DNA of 64,000 nucleotides from DASYFG01 sp036498565 (GCA_036498565.1 DASYFG010000004.1:186001-250000), one strand, 5' to 3'. Shown: positions 16,532-25,556, counted from the stretch's first letter. Program-made: numbers and translations. The notes: generated by a model from the sequence alone, not told the origin.

Positions 16532-18313
16532 ATGTTAATTAATTTTTTGGCGGTGACGCTGGTATTTAGTTTGGGGTGGTTGGCAGTCCAACTGCTGGCC
16601 TTGTTATGGCATAAAAAATGGCGCTGGACGTTATGGAGTAGCGTCGTTGCGTTTATTGCGTTGACGATTTTCTTGTATGGCGCGATGCCAAGCAAAAATT
16701 TATCGACACTTTTGCAAGTGAATTTAGCTGGTGCGGTGATTGCGGCCGTTTTGAATGCGCTTGTTTATGGTGGCGTGCGCGCGAGTGATTTCTTTACGGA
16801 AACGATTACTGGCCGGCACGGTAAGCGCGAAGTAAATCTCGCCAAGCCGGCTTATTTTAAGCAGATGCTGGCGTTGATTGGTGGTTTGATTTTGGCGCTC
16901 ATTATCTTGGCGGGCGCGCAGTTTGTGACGCGTTTGACGAGTATTAACAATGTCTACGATTCGATTCCGGTCAAAACTGCCAAATCAGCAACGCCGTTAA
17001 CATCGACTAAAGATATGCCGATTGCTTTGGCACCAGAAACTGCCAAACGTAAGATGCAACAAAAATTTAGTGTGATTCCTAACTCAAATATGTATCACTT
17101 GGACGGCATCACTGCGCAAGTGGTCAACGGAAAGTACGTGTATGTGGCTACGGTTGAATTTAACGGTTTCTTCCGCTGGCTAAAAAATCGAGAAGTGCCG
17201 GGTTACTTTATTATTAGTGCCACAGACGTGAATGCACAACCGCAATTCATTCAAACACCAATTCGTTACGCGCCATCCGCGTACTTGAACGATGATGCGG
17301 CACGCCGAATTTATGCAGCATTTCCTACTTATACAGGAACTGGGGCGATTAATTTAGAAATTAGCGATAATGGCACGCCTTACTATGTACAAACGTTGTA
17401 TCGGGAGTACGGCGTTAGTGGACGGATGCGCTTTGATCAATTCAAAACAGCCGTTTTGAACGCGCAAACAGGTGTCGTCAAGCTGTATGATGCGGATAAG
17501 GCGCCAAAGTTTGTGGATGCGCCGATTACGGCTTCAGCGGCTAATGCAATGAATGAATTTTACGGACGCTACGGTCGCGGTTGGTGGAACCAGACGTCAT
17601 TTGGTGCAAAGCGTGATGTCAAAGTACCGACTGAAAATGGGATTTACGCGCAAGGTAAAATTACGCCTTTGATGGACGAAAAGGGCAACTTGATGTACTT
17701 TACCGACTTTACGAGTGGGAATAGTGACCAAGATTCTGCGCTGGGTTATTCATTGATTAATGCCAAAACCGGCGCTATCACGTATTATCGCGATAACGGT
17801 GCTGGTTTGATGGACAGTGATGGCGCCATTTCGATTGCGGATAAAATTTATCCAGAAAAGAAATGGGAAGCCAAAATGCCAATTTTGTACAACATCGACG
17901 GCACGCCAACGTGGGTGATTTCGTTGTTGGATAGCAAAGGTATTTTCAAAAAGTATGTTTATATCAATGCAATTGATAATGATGTGGTGATTGATGGCAA
18001 TCGTTCGCAAGATACGTTGGACGATTACCGCGCGCGTTTGGCCCAAAATGAAGCGGATTCAAATTCTGATGCAGGCAAAACACAGATGCTGAGTGGCAAA
18101 GTCACACGTGTGGTTTTGACCAGTGAGGACAATGACACGATCGTTAACTTCATGTTAGCCGGTCATGCGCAAGTGTTCAAAATCCAAGCGGATCAAGCGC
18201 CGACAGCAATTTTCATGCAAAAAGATGACAACGTGACGCTGCAAGCCACGATTGTGGACAAGGCAACAACCGTCAATGTTGAAACGTTAACCATTAAAAC
18301 GTTGCCGAAATAA
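16532..18313 (+). CDS. Membrane protein of unknown function with large extracytoplasmic domain
   Basis: 593 aa from the ATG at 16532 (SD AGAGG at about six bases; an ATG two codons earlier abuts the SD). Four hydrophobic helices in the first ~145 residues (about 3-24, 32-50, 65-82, 110-135), then about 450 residues without membrane segments. This part has repeated modules of the type 'ALNAQTGVVKLYDADKAP' and 'LINAKTGAITYYRDNGAG', which resemble PepSY-like beta folds, and many Asp-Gly turns. Extended -10 TG-T-TATACT at 16501-16509 gives its own promoter. I do not recognise a named family. Confidence 0.75.
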   Translation: MLINFLAVTLVFSLGWLAVQLLALLWHKKWRWTLWSSVVAFIALTIFLYGAMPSKNLSTLLQVNLAGAVIAAVLNALVYGGVRASDFFTETITGRHGKREVNLAKPAYFKQMLALIGGLILALIILAGAQFVTRLTSINNVYDSIPVKTAKSATPLTSTKDMPIALAPETAKRKMQQKFSVIPNSNMYHLDGITAQVVNGKYVYVATVEFNGFFRWLKNREVPGYFIISATDVNAQPQFIQTPIRYAPSAYLNDDAARRIYAAFPTYTGTGAINLEISDNGTPYYVQTLYREYGVSGRMRFDQFKTAVLNAQTGVVKLYDADKAPKFVDAPITASAANAMNEFYGRYGRGWWNQTSFGAKRDVKVPTENGIYAQGKITPLMDEKGNLMYFTDFTSGNSDQDSALGYSLINAKTGAITYYRDNGAGLMDSDGAISIADKIYPEKKWEAKMPILYNIDGTPTWVISLLDSKGIFKKYVYINAIDNDVVIDGNRSQDTLDDYRARLAQNEADSNSDAGKTQMLSGKVTRVVLTSEDNDTIVNFMLAGHAQVFKIQADQAPTAIFMQKDDNVTLQATIVDKATTVNVETLTIKTLPK

Positions 18314-18314
18314 G

Positions 18315-18343
18315 AAAAAGCACGCCAATCGGCGTGCTTTTTT
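18315..18343. terminator. Bidirectional terminator
   Basis: AAGCACGCC / GGCGTGCTT stem, loop AATC, A-run before and T-run after; it serves the converging genes at 16532 and 18342. Confidence 0.87.
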
Positions 18344-18470
18344 AGTCGTTTTTTTGCGTGTGTCCCAAAGCAGCTTCACGTGCCGCTTTTTCATCGGGTG
18401 TTTCATCCAAATTTGAGAAAAGGTCTTCAAATGGATTTTTGGTGCTTTCATAATCGAAAATTTTAGCCAT
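18342..18470 (-). CDS. Small acidic protein, 42 aa
   Basis: Short frame MAKIFDYESTKNPFEDLFSN..., ending AALGHTQKND, with a perfect SD (AAAGGAGG, six bases before the ATG). The stop is at the foot of a terminator hairpin. It has many Asp/Glu residues and a helical second half (DEKAAREAALG). Spacing, SD and terminator argue that it is translated. It lies directly downstream of the MFS gene in the same direction (27-base gap) and may be co-transcribed. I cannot name a family. Confidence 0.75.
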   Translation of the reverse strand: MAKIFDYESTKNPFEDLFSNLDETPDEKAAREAALGHTQKND

Positions 18471-18497
18471 GGTGTGCCTCCTTTTTGCTTGTGATTA

Positions 18498-19754
18498 TTA
18501 TACCGCGTCTGATGTCGAAGCGCTAGCCGTGTCATTTGGTAATCGCAATGATAAGAGAATGCCGAAGCAAGCGCCAATGTCGATTAGAAACCAAGAAAGT
18601 TGTGTGCCAAACGCAGTAGCAAGACCTAGGAATATGCCTTGACCAAGCGGAATGGACATCGTAACTGCTGTACTCATGATACCGCTGACGGGGGCAAGCG
18701 ATTCTTCTGGGATGATTTGCATCATAAAAGCACCAATTTTGGGATTGATTTTTGCTAACAGATAACCAATGGAGAAAATTGCGGGTACGGCCAAGTAACG
18801 ATTCGGATAAAAGGCAAGTAGCAACGTTAATGGCAAGAAACTGATGAAGTTTAACAAAATTAATTGTTTAATGCTGTATTTTTTGAAAAAATCGTTTGGT
18901 AATAGCGAACCTAAAATAATGCCAAGCATGAGTAAGACATTCCAGAAGGCAACGCTAAAGGCATAGGTGCCCCAGCGCATACTCATTGTATGCAATAAAG
19001 ATAAATTAATTAATCCTTCAAAAGAGCTAAACAAAAAATTTGCGAGTAAGGCCGCGCCAACAAAACTGGTAATTTGAGGAAATTGCTTAAAGCGTTTGAA
19101 ATTGGTTAAGTTTTCTTGCCAAAAAGCGCTTTTTTCGGCAACTGTTACGACTTTTTTATCTGTATCCGTGAAAAGTTGCCGATGTTGCCATAAGACCAAG
19201 AATGCAATACCGAAAGTGGCGGCATTGAGGAGACCAAACAACACAAAATTGTTGTTGAGCAAAATCAAAATACTAGCGCCACTAATCTGAGCAAGTAAAT
19301 TAATTGTGGTGTTGACGGCACTGGTTAAAGAATTTGCGGCATAAAATTCTTCATTTTTCAAAATTTTCTTTTGAATGGGTAATTCTAGATAGCCACCGTA
19401 ACTACCAAATAAATCACTGCCTAAATTAATCAAAATCAATAAACCAAAGATGAGCCAGTTAGCTTGAAAGCCAATCAGCGCTGATAACAATAAATAAGCA
19501 AACATTTGACCAAAACGCACTAACATCATATTGCGATAGCGATGAATGGTTTTGTCAGCGAAATAACCGCTTAAAAACTGCATAACGACTGGTAGACTAT
19601 TAATAATAGTGACGGCAGTTATGGCGAGCTTCGGGTTCGGCATTTGGCTGGCATAGACAATAAAAGCCAGGTTAAAAATGCCGGCGCCGATGACCTCCAA
19701 TGCTGTCGCATTTAACAAAGTACGGAATTTGATGTTTGTCCAATAGATATTCAT
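18498..19754 (-). CDS. MFS transporter
   Basis: Integral membrane transporter of the major facilitator superfamily, 418 aa, twelve predicted helices. The loop between helices 2 and 3 reads SGYFADKTIHRYRNMMLVRFGQ, a variant of the MFS GxxxDRxGRR motif (SGYFADKTIHRYR quoted). Substrate unknown; drug or peptide export would fit. SD AAGGAGA. It is divergent from an Rgg-type regulator, which probably controls it. Confidence 0.82.
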   Translation of the reverse strand: MNIYWTNIKFRTLLNATALEVIGAGIFNLAFIVYASQMPNPKLAITAVTIINSLPVVMQFLSGYFADKTIHRYRNMMLVRFGQMFAYLLLSALIGFQANWLIFGLLILINLGSDLFGSYGGYLELPIQKKILKNEEFYAANSLTSAVNTTINLLAQISGASILILLNNNFVLFGLLNAATFGIAFLVLWQHRQLFTDTDKKVVTVAEKSAFWQENLTNFKRFKQFPQITSFVGAALLANFLFSSFEGLINLSLLHTMSMRWGTYAFSVAFWNVLLMLGIILGSLLPNDFFKKYSIKQLILLNFISFLPLTLLLAFYPNRYLAVPAIFSIGYLLAKINPKIGAFMMQIIPEESLAPVSGIMSTAVTMSIPLGQGIFLGLATAFGTQLSWFLIDIGACFGILLSLRLPNDTASASTSDAV

Positions 19755-19782
19755 GCTAATCTCTCCTTGAATTCGATAATTA

Positions 19783-19813
19783 AATCATATATCATAAAGT
19801 TCTAATCATATAT
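19783..19813. promoter_or_regulatory. Candidate Rgg operator, direct repeat
   Basis: AATCATATAT occurs at 19783-19792 and again at 19804-19813, 21 bases apart, i.e. two helical turns, in the MFS/Rgg intergenic region. Binding by the adjacent regulator is inferred. Confidence 0.45.
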
Positions 19814-19848
19814 TAATTGGGAATATATTATCAAAAGAGAGGTACAAC

Positions 19849-20823
19849 ATGCATTTTGGGCAAACATTTCAAGAAATTCGCGAAAATAAAGGTATTAAAC
19901 GCTCGCAACTAGCGGATGAATTGGTTACCGCGTCGATGATTGGTAAATTTGAGCGTGAAGAGAGTCGTTTGAGTTTTGATCGGGTGGTGCATTTATTAGA
20001 AAAAATGATGGTTAGTGTTGATGAATTTTTGTATGCGGTGCGTGGTGGTGCGGCTGACTTTGTTTTTAGTCGGGAATTCGTGAAATTTGATGAAAACGGG
20101 ACGACCGGTGGTCATTCCGCGGATGAAATATATGCATTTGCCCAACATTTGAAACAGATGGAACGGGATAATCCGTTTGATTTAAGCTTGAAATTTGGGA
20201 TTATTTTATTGGAGCTTTTAGCGATTGAACAACGACTGGAACAGGCGCAAACGATTGTGGATCAGCAACGATTAAAAGCTTATGCCAAAAAACAAATGCA
20301 ACCGATTCAAGATTATCTCATGAAAATTGAAACTTGGGGGCGAATGGAATTATCGTGGTTTAGTTTTTCTCTGCCATATTATGAACCACAAGTCCGTTTT
20401 AGTTTAATGCAAGAGGCTTTGAAGCGGGTCGATAATTTACATCATCTGATGCCGTTCGCTGAACCTAAATTGCGTTTGTTAGCGAGTGCGTTAAATGTGG
20501 TAGCGTATGAAAAAGAGCGCACCGAAACATGTTTTTATTTGCAAGAAATGGCTGCGGAATTAAAGAAACATCCATCGTTGTCATTTGAAATGCGGATGAA
20601 ATACGAAATGGGACGGCATTTAATTGCAACAGGAGAGGTTAGCCGTGGACAAACAATGGCACAACAGGTCGTGCAACATTTAAAAATGTATGATTACGAG
20701 GCATTTGTGTATACTTGGGGCGATTTGGAACAGATATTAAAAGACTACATGACATTTTGGCAATTAGCTGAAGATGATCCGAAGCGAAATCAGCTGAAAT
20801 ATGTGCTGGTTTATGGCTTATAA
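19849..20823 (+). CDS. Rgg/GadR/MutR-family transcriptional regulator
   Basis: 324 aa. N-terminal XRE-type helix-turn-helix (about 1-65; FGQTFQEIRENKGIKRSQLADEL, quoted in part: IRENKGIKRSQLADE), followed by a helical C-terminal domain that in Rgg proteins binds short peptides. SD AGAGAGG. It is divergent from the MFS gene. No small SHP-like peptide gene was seen beside it, so it may be peptide-independent or use a distant signal. Confidence 0.85.
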   Translation: MHFGQTFQEIRENKGIKRSQLADELVTASMIGKFEREESRLSFDRVVHLLEKMMVSVDEFLYAVRGGAADFVFSREFVKFDENGTTGGHSADEIYAFAQHLKQMERDNPFDLSLKFGIILLELLAIEQRLEQAQTIVDQQRLKAYAKKQMQPIQDYLMKIETWGRMELSWFSFSLPYYEPQVRFSLMQEALKRVDNLHHLMPFAEPKLRLLASALNVVAYEKERTETCFYLQEMAAELKKHPSLSFEMRMKYEMGRHLIATGEVSRGQTMAQQVVQHLKMYDYEAFVYTWGDLEQILKDYMTFWQLAEDDPKRNQLKYVLVYGL

Positions 20824-20850
20824 GCTTGACGTAAGGTGTACAATAGATTT

Positions 20851-22644
20851 ATGACGAGTGAACATATTGAACAAAAACTAGCCCTACTGCCCGGGGAGCC
20901 GGGTTCTTATCAAATGAAAGATGCGTTTGGTAAGATTATTTATGTGGGGAAGGCCAAAAATTTGAAGAACCGGGTGCGGTCTTATTTTAAGCAAGATCAC
21001 ACGGGCAAAACTGCGGAATTAGTGAGTAATATTGCGGATTTTGAGTTCATTGTGACCAATTCCGACAAGGAAGCTTTTTTGCTGGAAAACGAATTGATTA
21101 AGCAATATAAGCCGTATTACAACATTCGGTTGAAGTACGGGAGCGGTTATCCTTACATCAAAATCACCAGCGAGGTCGATCCGCGTTTGCTGTTGGTCAA
21201 CGAAGTGAAGAACGATCATGCGTTTTATTTTGGTCCGTATCCGAACGTTTATGCGGCGCAAGAGACGTTGCATTTTTTGCAAAAAAACTACCCGCTGCGC
21301 CGTTGTAATGGCTATCAGGGGCGGCCGTGCTTGTATTATCACATGGGTCAATGTTTGGGGGCGTGCTTTCGTGAGGTGCCAAAATCAGAATATGATGCAC
21401 AAATTGACGAAATCAAAGCCTTTTTGAACGGCAACACCGCAGCGGTGAAGCGCCAAATCAACGCGCAGATGCAAAGCGCGGCGGCCGAATTGGAATTTGA
21501 ACGGGCAGCAGATTTACGCGATCAAATTAAATTTATCGATGAAACCGTTGAAGCCCAACGGGTTTTGTCGACAGATGCTACACCGCGCGATTTGTTCGCG
21601 TATTATTTGGACAAAGGTTGGATGACAGTCCAAGTCTTTTTCTTGCGCCAAGCGCGTTTGATGAAACAGCAAAAGCAGACGTTTGCCGTGATTGATAACG
21701 CGGATGAAGAAGTGGCGAGCTTTATTCAGCAGTTTTATTTGCAAGATAATATTCAAAAGCCGCGTGAAATTCTAGTGCCAGCCGGCGTTGATAAAGAATT
21801 GTTGAGCAGCACGTTAAATGTCGCCGTCCGCACCCCGCAGCGCGGTGAAAAACGGGATTTGTTAGAATTAGCCGAAAAAAATGCGCGCATTACCTTGGAA
21901 GAAAAATTCCGACTAATGCAATTAAACGAACAGAAAACCAGTGGTGCAATGCGCGAAATTACCGATGCGTTAGGCGTTTCGGCGGGGCACCGGATTGAAG
22001 CGTTTGACCACTCGCACACGCAAGGCGTCGAATTGGTATCTGCGCTGGTGGTCTTTGACGACGGTGTGCCTAACAAGGATCAATACCGAAAGTACAAGCT
22101 CACCAGCATTGATCACGCCGATGAATGGGGCGCTACGCAGGAAGTTATCCGCCGGCGCTATGGGCGTTTGTTAAAAGAAAAAACGGATTTACCGGATTTG
22201 ATTTTGATGGACGGTGGCGAAATTCAATTACATGCGGCGCGTGAAGTGCTCGAAGATGAACTTGGGTTAGCCATTCCGATTGCCGCCATGGTCAAAAACG
22301 ACAAGCACAAAACCGCTGATTTGCTCAATACAAACGGCGATGTCGTGTCGTTGGACAAGCAAAGCCAAGGCTTTTTCTTGCTTCAACGCATTCAAGAAGA
22401 AGTGCATCGCTTTGCGATTACCTTCCATCGCCAACTGCGCTCAAAGTCGTCGCTGGGTTCACGTTTGGACACGATTAAAGGTGTCGGCCCAAAAACAAGG
22501 CAAAAGTTGCTCAAAGAATTTGGCTCGCTCCCCAAAATTTCAGCCGCGAGCGTGGCAGATTTGCAAAAGTTAGGCATCAATGAAAAATTAGCCCGCGTAA
22601 TCAAAGTATCGTTGAATGGGACGGGTGATAAAAATGAAGATTAG
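20851..22644 (+). CDS. uvrC: UvrABC system protein C
   Basis: Nucleotide-excision repair endonuclease that cuts on both sides of a lesion. 597 aa from the ATG at 20851 (MTSEHIEQKLALLPGEPGSY). GIY-YIG domain with GKIIYVGKAKNLKNR (about 26-40), a UVR segment (about 200-235), an RNase H-like nuclease domain with FDHSHTQG, and C-terminal helix-hairpin-helix (about 540-590). There is no SD. A TACAAT box ends six bases before this ATG, so a leaderless mRNA is likely. An in-frame GTG at 20836 lies inside that promoter. The gene overlaps the next by 11 bases. Confidence 0.93.
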   Translation: MTSEHIEQKLALLPGEPGSYQMKDAFGKIIYVGKAKNLKNRVRSYFKQDHTGKTAELVSNIADFEFIVTNSDKEAFLLENELIKQYKPYYNIRLKYGSGYPYIKITSEVDPRLLLVNEVKNDHAFYFGPYPNVYAAQETLHFLQKNYPLRRCNGYQGRPCLYYHMGQCLGACFREVPKSEYDAQIDEIKAFLNGNTAAVKRQINAQMQSAAAELEFERAADLRDQIKFIDETVEAQRVLSTDATPRDLFAYYLDKGWMTVQVFFLRQARLMKQQKQTFAVIDNADEEVASFIQQFYLQDNIQKPREILVPAGVDKELLSSTLNVAVRTPQRGEKRDLLELAEKNARITLEEKFRLMQLNEQKTSGAMREITDALGVSAGHRIEAFDHSHTQGVELVSALVVFDDGVPNKDQYRKYKLTSIDHADEWGATQEVIRRRYGRLLKEKTDLPDLILMDGGEIQLHAAREVLEDELGLAIPIAAMVKNDKHKTADLLNTNGDVVSLDKQSQGFFLLQRIQEEVHRFAITFHRQLRSKSSLGSRLDTIKGVGPKTRQKLLKEFGSLPKISAASVADLQKLGINEKLARVIKVSLNGTGDKNED

Positions 22645-23110
22645 ATCAGCTGAAATGACCGATATATCAGCCATTGCGCGTATTATGTGGACGGGTTGGC
22701 AAACCGCTTATGCGCAAATCGTACCGGCGGATTTTTTAACGGGGTTAGCACAAGAACATTTTGAAGACGCAGTCGGCAAAAATTTGGCAACCATTTTAGT
22801 TGCTGAAAGTGAAACGGAAATTGTTGGCATGATCGACGCTGGACCGGGTCGACAAAATGAAGATTTGGGTGAAATTCGTGCTTTGTATGTCGCACCAACG
22901 CATCAACAGCTTGGCGTTGGGCGGCAATTAATGCAGGCTGCCTTGCAATCTTTGGCTGAATATCAACAAGTTTATTTATGGGTATTAAGTGACAATCATT
23001 CAGCGCGCCAATTTTATGAAAAAGTCGGCTTTGTTGCTACTCAGGAAACGAAAGCTTTGTTATTCAAAGATGTGGCAGTTCCCGAAATAAAATATCAAAT
23101 TATGCTATAA
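22634..23110 (+). CDS. GNAT-family N-acetyltransferase
   Basis: 158 aa from the ATG at 22634 (MKIRSAEMTDISAIARIMWTG quoted in part: MKIRSAEMTDISAIA), preceded by a GGGTGAT SD. Acetyl-CoA-binding motif A is visible as LYVAPTHQQLGVGRQLMQAA (about 87-106), followed by NHSARQFYEKVGF (about 124-136). The substrate cannot be told. It overlaps the end of uvrC by 11 bases and is probably co-transcribed with it. Confidence 0.87.
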   Translation: MKIRSAEMTDISAIARIMWTGWQTAYAQIVPADFLTGLAQEHFEDAVGKNLATILVAESETEIVGMIDAGPGRQNEDLGEIRALYVAPTHQQLGVGRQLMQAALQSLAEYQQVYLWVLSDNHSARQFYEKVGFVATQETKALLFKDVAVPEIKYQIML

Positions 23111-23111
23111 T
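23103..23111 (+). promoter_or_regulatory. Extended -10 promoter for the leader peptide/FusB-like unit
   Basis: TGCTATAAT overlaps the end of the GNAT gene and gives a predicted start near 23118, about 26 bases before the leader-peptide ATG. Confidence 0.6.
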
Positions 23112-23143
23112 GAAACTCAATCACAACCAAAGGAGTTGATCAG

Positions 23144-23188
23144 ATGCCCGTATGGCAATGTTCTGGAAAGGTGCCTGTTGCAAAGTAA
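23144..23188 (+). CDS. Leader peptide of the FusB-like gene, 14 aa
   Basis: Frame MPVWQCSGKVPVAK with SD AAAGGAG eight bases upstream. The codons for Lys-Val-Pro-Val lie inside the 5' arm of a hairpin, and a competing pairing downstream ends shortly before the SD of the FusB-like gene. This is the layout of antibiotic-inducible translational attenuators such as those of erm and cat genes. Confidence 0.72.
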   Translation: MPVWQCSGKVPVAK

Positions 23189-23240
23189 GCAGGCACTTTG
23201 ACCAAATACGTTAACTGCAAAGTGCCTTGATGAAGAAAGG
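23168..23240 (+). promoter_or_regulatory. Translational attenuator with mutually exclusive hairpins
   Basis: Segment 1 (23168-23177) pairs with segment 2 (23190-23199) over 10 bp with one G-U. Segment 2 (23191-23200, AGGCACTTTG) also pairs perfectly over 10 bp with segment 3 (23218-23227, CAAAGTGCCT). In the first state, CCTT (23225-23228) is free to pair with AAGG of the SD (23237-23240). A ribosome stalled in the leader peptide would free segment 2 for segment 3 and expose the SD. No T-run follows either stem, so control should be translational. Confidence 0.68.
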
Positions 23241-23249
23241 AAAAGCAAG

Positions 23250-23891
23250 TTGACAAAAATGACGACCTACCAATTCGTTGGTTTACAACAGGCTGTTTAT
23301 CGGCTAATTAATGATTACAAAACGGTCAATGACGATCGCGTGCTCGCGGTGACGCGCGCCGATGTTTTTGACGTGTTGCTGGGTTTGCTCCCCGCAGAAG
23401 ATGAACGGGTGAAAACCTTTTTGCAAGCGTTACTCCAACGTGATTTGACACGGCAGCGCGCGGAAAAATTATTTGACACCTTGACGCCATTTGTGGAACC
23501 ATTTCCCACGTTTAGCGAGAAGCAATTGCAAAAATTTTTGCCCAAAGTGAAAAAGTTAAAGCAACCCGCGCCGCTGGAAAATCCTTATACGACCAGCTAT
23601 TTGGCTTGGGACGATACGGGCATTCAGCGCACCTATCTGGTTGTGCCAACTGACAAAGGCTATTTGGGTTTGATGGGGGATGTTGAGCCGCAAGTCGTGC
23701 ATGGTTTGTGTGCGATTTGTCATGAATTTGGCAATGTTTCGTTGTTCACCAGCACTGTAAAAGGCAATGCCCAAGGTAATTACACGAAAAAAGGCAATTA
23801 CATTTGCCGCGATCATGAAGCATGTAACGCGCAGCTCGCCACTCTGGACCATTTAGAAAAATTTGTGGCCCATGTGCGACCACAAAAATAA
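23250..23891 (+). CDS. FusB/FusC-type EF-G-binding protein
   Basis: 213 aa, the length of FusB (about 213). These proteins bind EF-G and free it from fusidic acid-stalled ribosomes; homologues in fusidic acid-naive species may act as ribosome-rescue factors. The C-terminal zinc finger is intact: CAICHEFGNVSLF and YICRDHEACN (about 161-200) give the four cysteines. The N-terminal domain has DYKTVNDDRVLAVTRADVFD. TTG start chosen since AAAGGA lies eight bases upstream; an ATG three codons later is too far. Expression seems governed by the upstream leader peptide. Terminator follows. Confidence 0.87.
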   Translation: MTKMTTYQFVGLQQAVYRLINDYKTVNDDRVLAVTRADVFDVLLGLLPAEDERVKTFLQALLQRDLTRQRAEKLFDTLTPFVEPFPTFSEKQLQKFLPKVKKLKQPAPLENPYTTSYLAWDDTGIQRTYLVVPTDKGYLGLMGDVEPQVVHGLCAICHEFGNVSLFTSTVKGNAQGNYTKKGNYICRDHEACNAQLATLDHLEKFVAHVRPQK

Positions 23892-23917
23892 AAAGCAGCC
23901 CGAGCGGCTGCTTTTTT
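23891..23917 (+). terminator. Terminator after the FusB-like gene
   Basis: AAAAGCAGCC / GGCTGCTTTT stem with loop CGAGC and trailing T-run. Confidence 0.88.
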
Positions 23918-23990
23918 ATTGACCGCCTCATATAATTTTGTTATATTTGTAAATGTAATAGTTTCATATGAAAGTTAAAAGGGTGATCGT

Positions 23991-25043
23991 ATGGCAAATG
24001 TAAAAGTTGGTTTAATCGGATTTGGCATTGCAGGGCAGGTGTTTCATCAGCCAATTTTTGATAGTGTGGTGGGATTTGAATTGGTCAAAGTTTATGAACG
24101 GCGGCCAGAAAATATTGCTTTGTTGGTGGCACGCGGGCACGACTCGGCGATTGTCACACAAAATATCGACGATATTTTTACGGATGCAACGATTGATTTA
24201 GTCATTCTTGCCGTACCAAACAGCGCGCATGAAACCTTGACGCAAAAAGCTTTGGAAGCGGGTAAACATGTGGTAGTTGAAAAGCCGTTTACCATTGACA
24301 CCGCCGCTGCGGATCGCTTGATTGCTTTATCGCAACAAGTCGGTAAACATATTTTTGTGCATCATAACCGGCGTTTTGACAGTGATTTTTTGACGGTGCA
24401 ACAAGTTTTGGCCGGCGGTGAATTAGGCGAATTGGTGGAATATGAAGCGCATTACGACCGTTTCCGCAATTACGTCAAAGAAAATTCGTGGCGGGAAGAA
24501 GACAAACCGGGGTCAGGTATTTTGTATGACTTGGGCGCGCATTTGATTGATCAAGCGCTGCAATTATTTGGCAAACCCAACCGTGTGTTCGCCGATGTTC
24601 GTTATCAACGTCCGGGTTCACAAACCATTGATAATTTTGAAATTTTATTGGATTACCCTAAAATCAAAGTCACGCTCAAAGCAGGCATGCTGGTTCAAGC
24701 GCCAACGCCGCATTTTACGTTAACCGGACAATTAGGTCAATTTGTCAAATACGGCATGGACGTTCAAGAAGCGGCGTTAAAAGCCGGCGTGCGCCCCGCT
24801 GATGAGCCGAATTGGGGTGTAGAACCTGAAAATTTGGCAGGGAAATTATACACTGAAAAAGGCGTTGAAACGATTGTCAGCCAACGCGGGGATTACCGTG
24901 AATTCTACGCGCAAGTGTTGGACGTGTTGCAAAACAACCACGGAAATCCGGTGCCACCGCAGCAAGGACGTGATGTCATTCGCGTTATCGAACTGGCCCA
25001 AACTAGCCACCAAACCGGTGCGTGGGTGGCTTACAGTGATTAG
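23991..25043 (+). CDS. Gfo/Idh/MocA-family NAD(P)-dependent oxidoreductase
   Basis: 350 aa. Rossmann fold with GLIGFGIAGQVFHQP (about 7-21), the VEKPFTID loop (about 96-103, catalytic-region lysine of the family), and a C-terminal alpha/beta substrate domain with DLGAHLIDQALQLFG (about 181-195) containing the usual histidine. Substrates are sugars or inositol-like compounds; the specific one cannot be told. SD AAAAGGGTGAT. Single-gene unit. Confidence 0.85.
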   Translation: MANVKVGLIGFGIAGQVFHQPIFDSVVGFELVKVYERRPENIALLVARGHDSAIVTQNIDDIFTDATIDLVILAVPNSAHETLTQKALEAGKHVVVEKPFTIDTAAADRLIALSQQVGKHIFVHHNRRFDSDFLTVQQVLAGGELGELVEYEAHYDRFRNYVKENSWREEDKPGSGILYDLGAHLIDQALQLFGKPNRVFADVRYQRPGSQTIDNFEILLDYPKIKVTLKAGMLVQAPTPHFTLTGQLGQFVKYGMDVQEAALKAGVRPADEPNWGVEPENLAGKLYTEKGVETIVSQRGDYREFYAQVLDVLQNNHGNPVPPQQGRDVIRVIELAQTSHQTGAWVAYSD

Positions 25044-25123
25044 ATTTGACGGCCGTTTGCCTTGTACAAGTGGCTTTTTTCTGTTAAAGTCATTCTATAA
25101 CTAACTATTAGTAAGGGTTTAAA

Positions 25124-25522
25124 ATGACAAAACATACAGATTTTCACCACCGTGGTTTGGTGATTGCCTTGGTCGTCACGGCTTATGTGACGCTGATTGT
25201 AGTGACCAGCACGGTTGGTTTTGCGCCAATTACTTGGGTGCGCGCGTGGTTGGCGGCATTTTTCTTTGTGAGCTTTTTCAATGCATTTTTTGATGCACGC
25301 ATTTGGCAAATGGTCAGTGGGCGTTTTCAAAATGTGAAACATGGCTTGCTGCATGCCGGTGCGTTGGGAATTTTGGTGCCATTGTGGTTGACTTTTTTGT
25401 TAGAGTTACACATGGTGAATTTTTGGACAGATTGGGCGATCAAAGTGCCGTTTGCTTTTTTGGCGATTGTCGTTGCCGATTTAATCGTTGGCAAAATGAA
25501 TGGTCGCCCAATCTTGAAATAA
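25124..25522 (+). CDS. Small integral membrane protein of unknown function
   Basis: 132 aa with four hydrophobic segments (about 10-30, 38-58, 74-94, 103-122), short polar loops and a positively charged C-terminus (GKMNGRPILK). SD TAAGGGT. It stands between the oxidoreductase and obg with a terminator behind it. I do not recognise a family. Confidence 0.7.
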   Translation: MTKHTDFHHRGLVIALVVTAYVTLIVVTSTVGFAPITWVRAWLAAFFFVSFFNAFFDARIWQMVSGRFQNVKHGLLHAGALGILVPLWLTFLLELHMVNFWTDWAIKVPFAFLAIVVADLIVGKMNGRPILK

Positions 25523-25552
25523 AGCTGTTTGCCTAGTGCAAACGGCTTTTTT
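25521..25552 (+). terminator. Terminator before obg
   Basis: AGCTGTTTGC / GCAAACGGCT stem (one G-U), loop CTAGT, then T-run. The stem begins at the stop codon of the membrane-protein gene. Confidence 0.87.
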
Positions 25553-25556
25553 AGTG

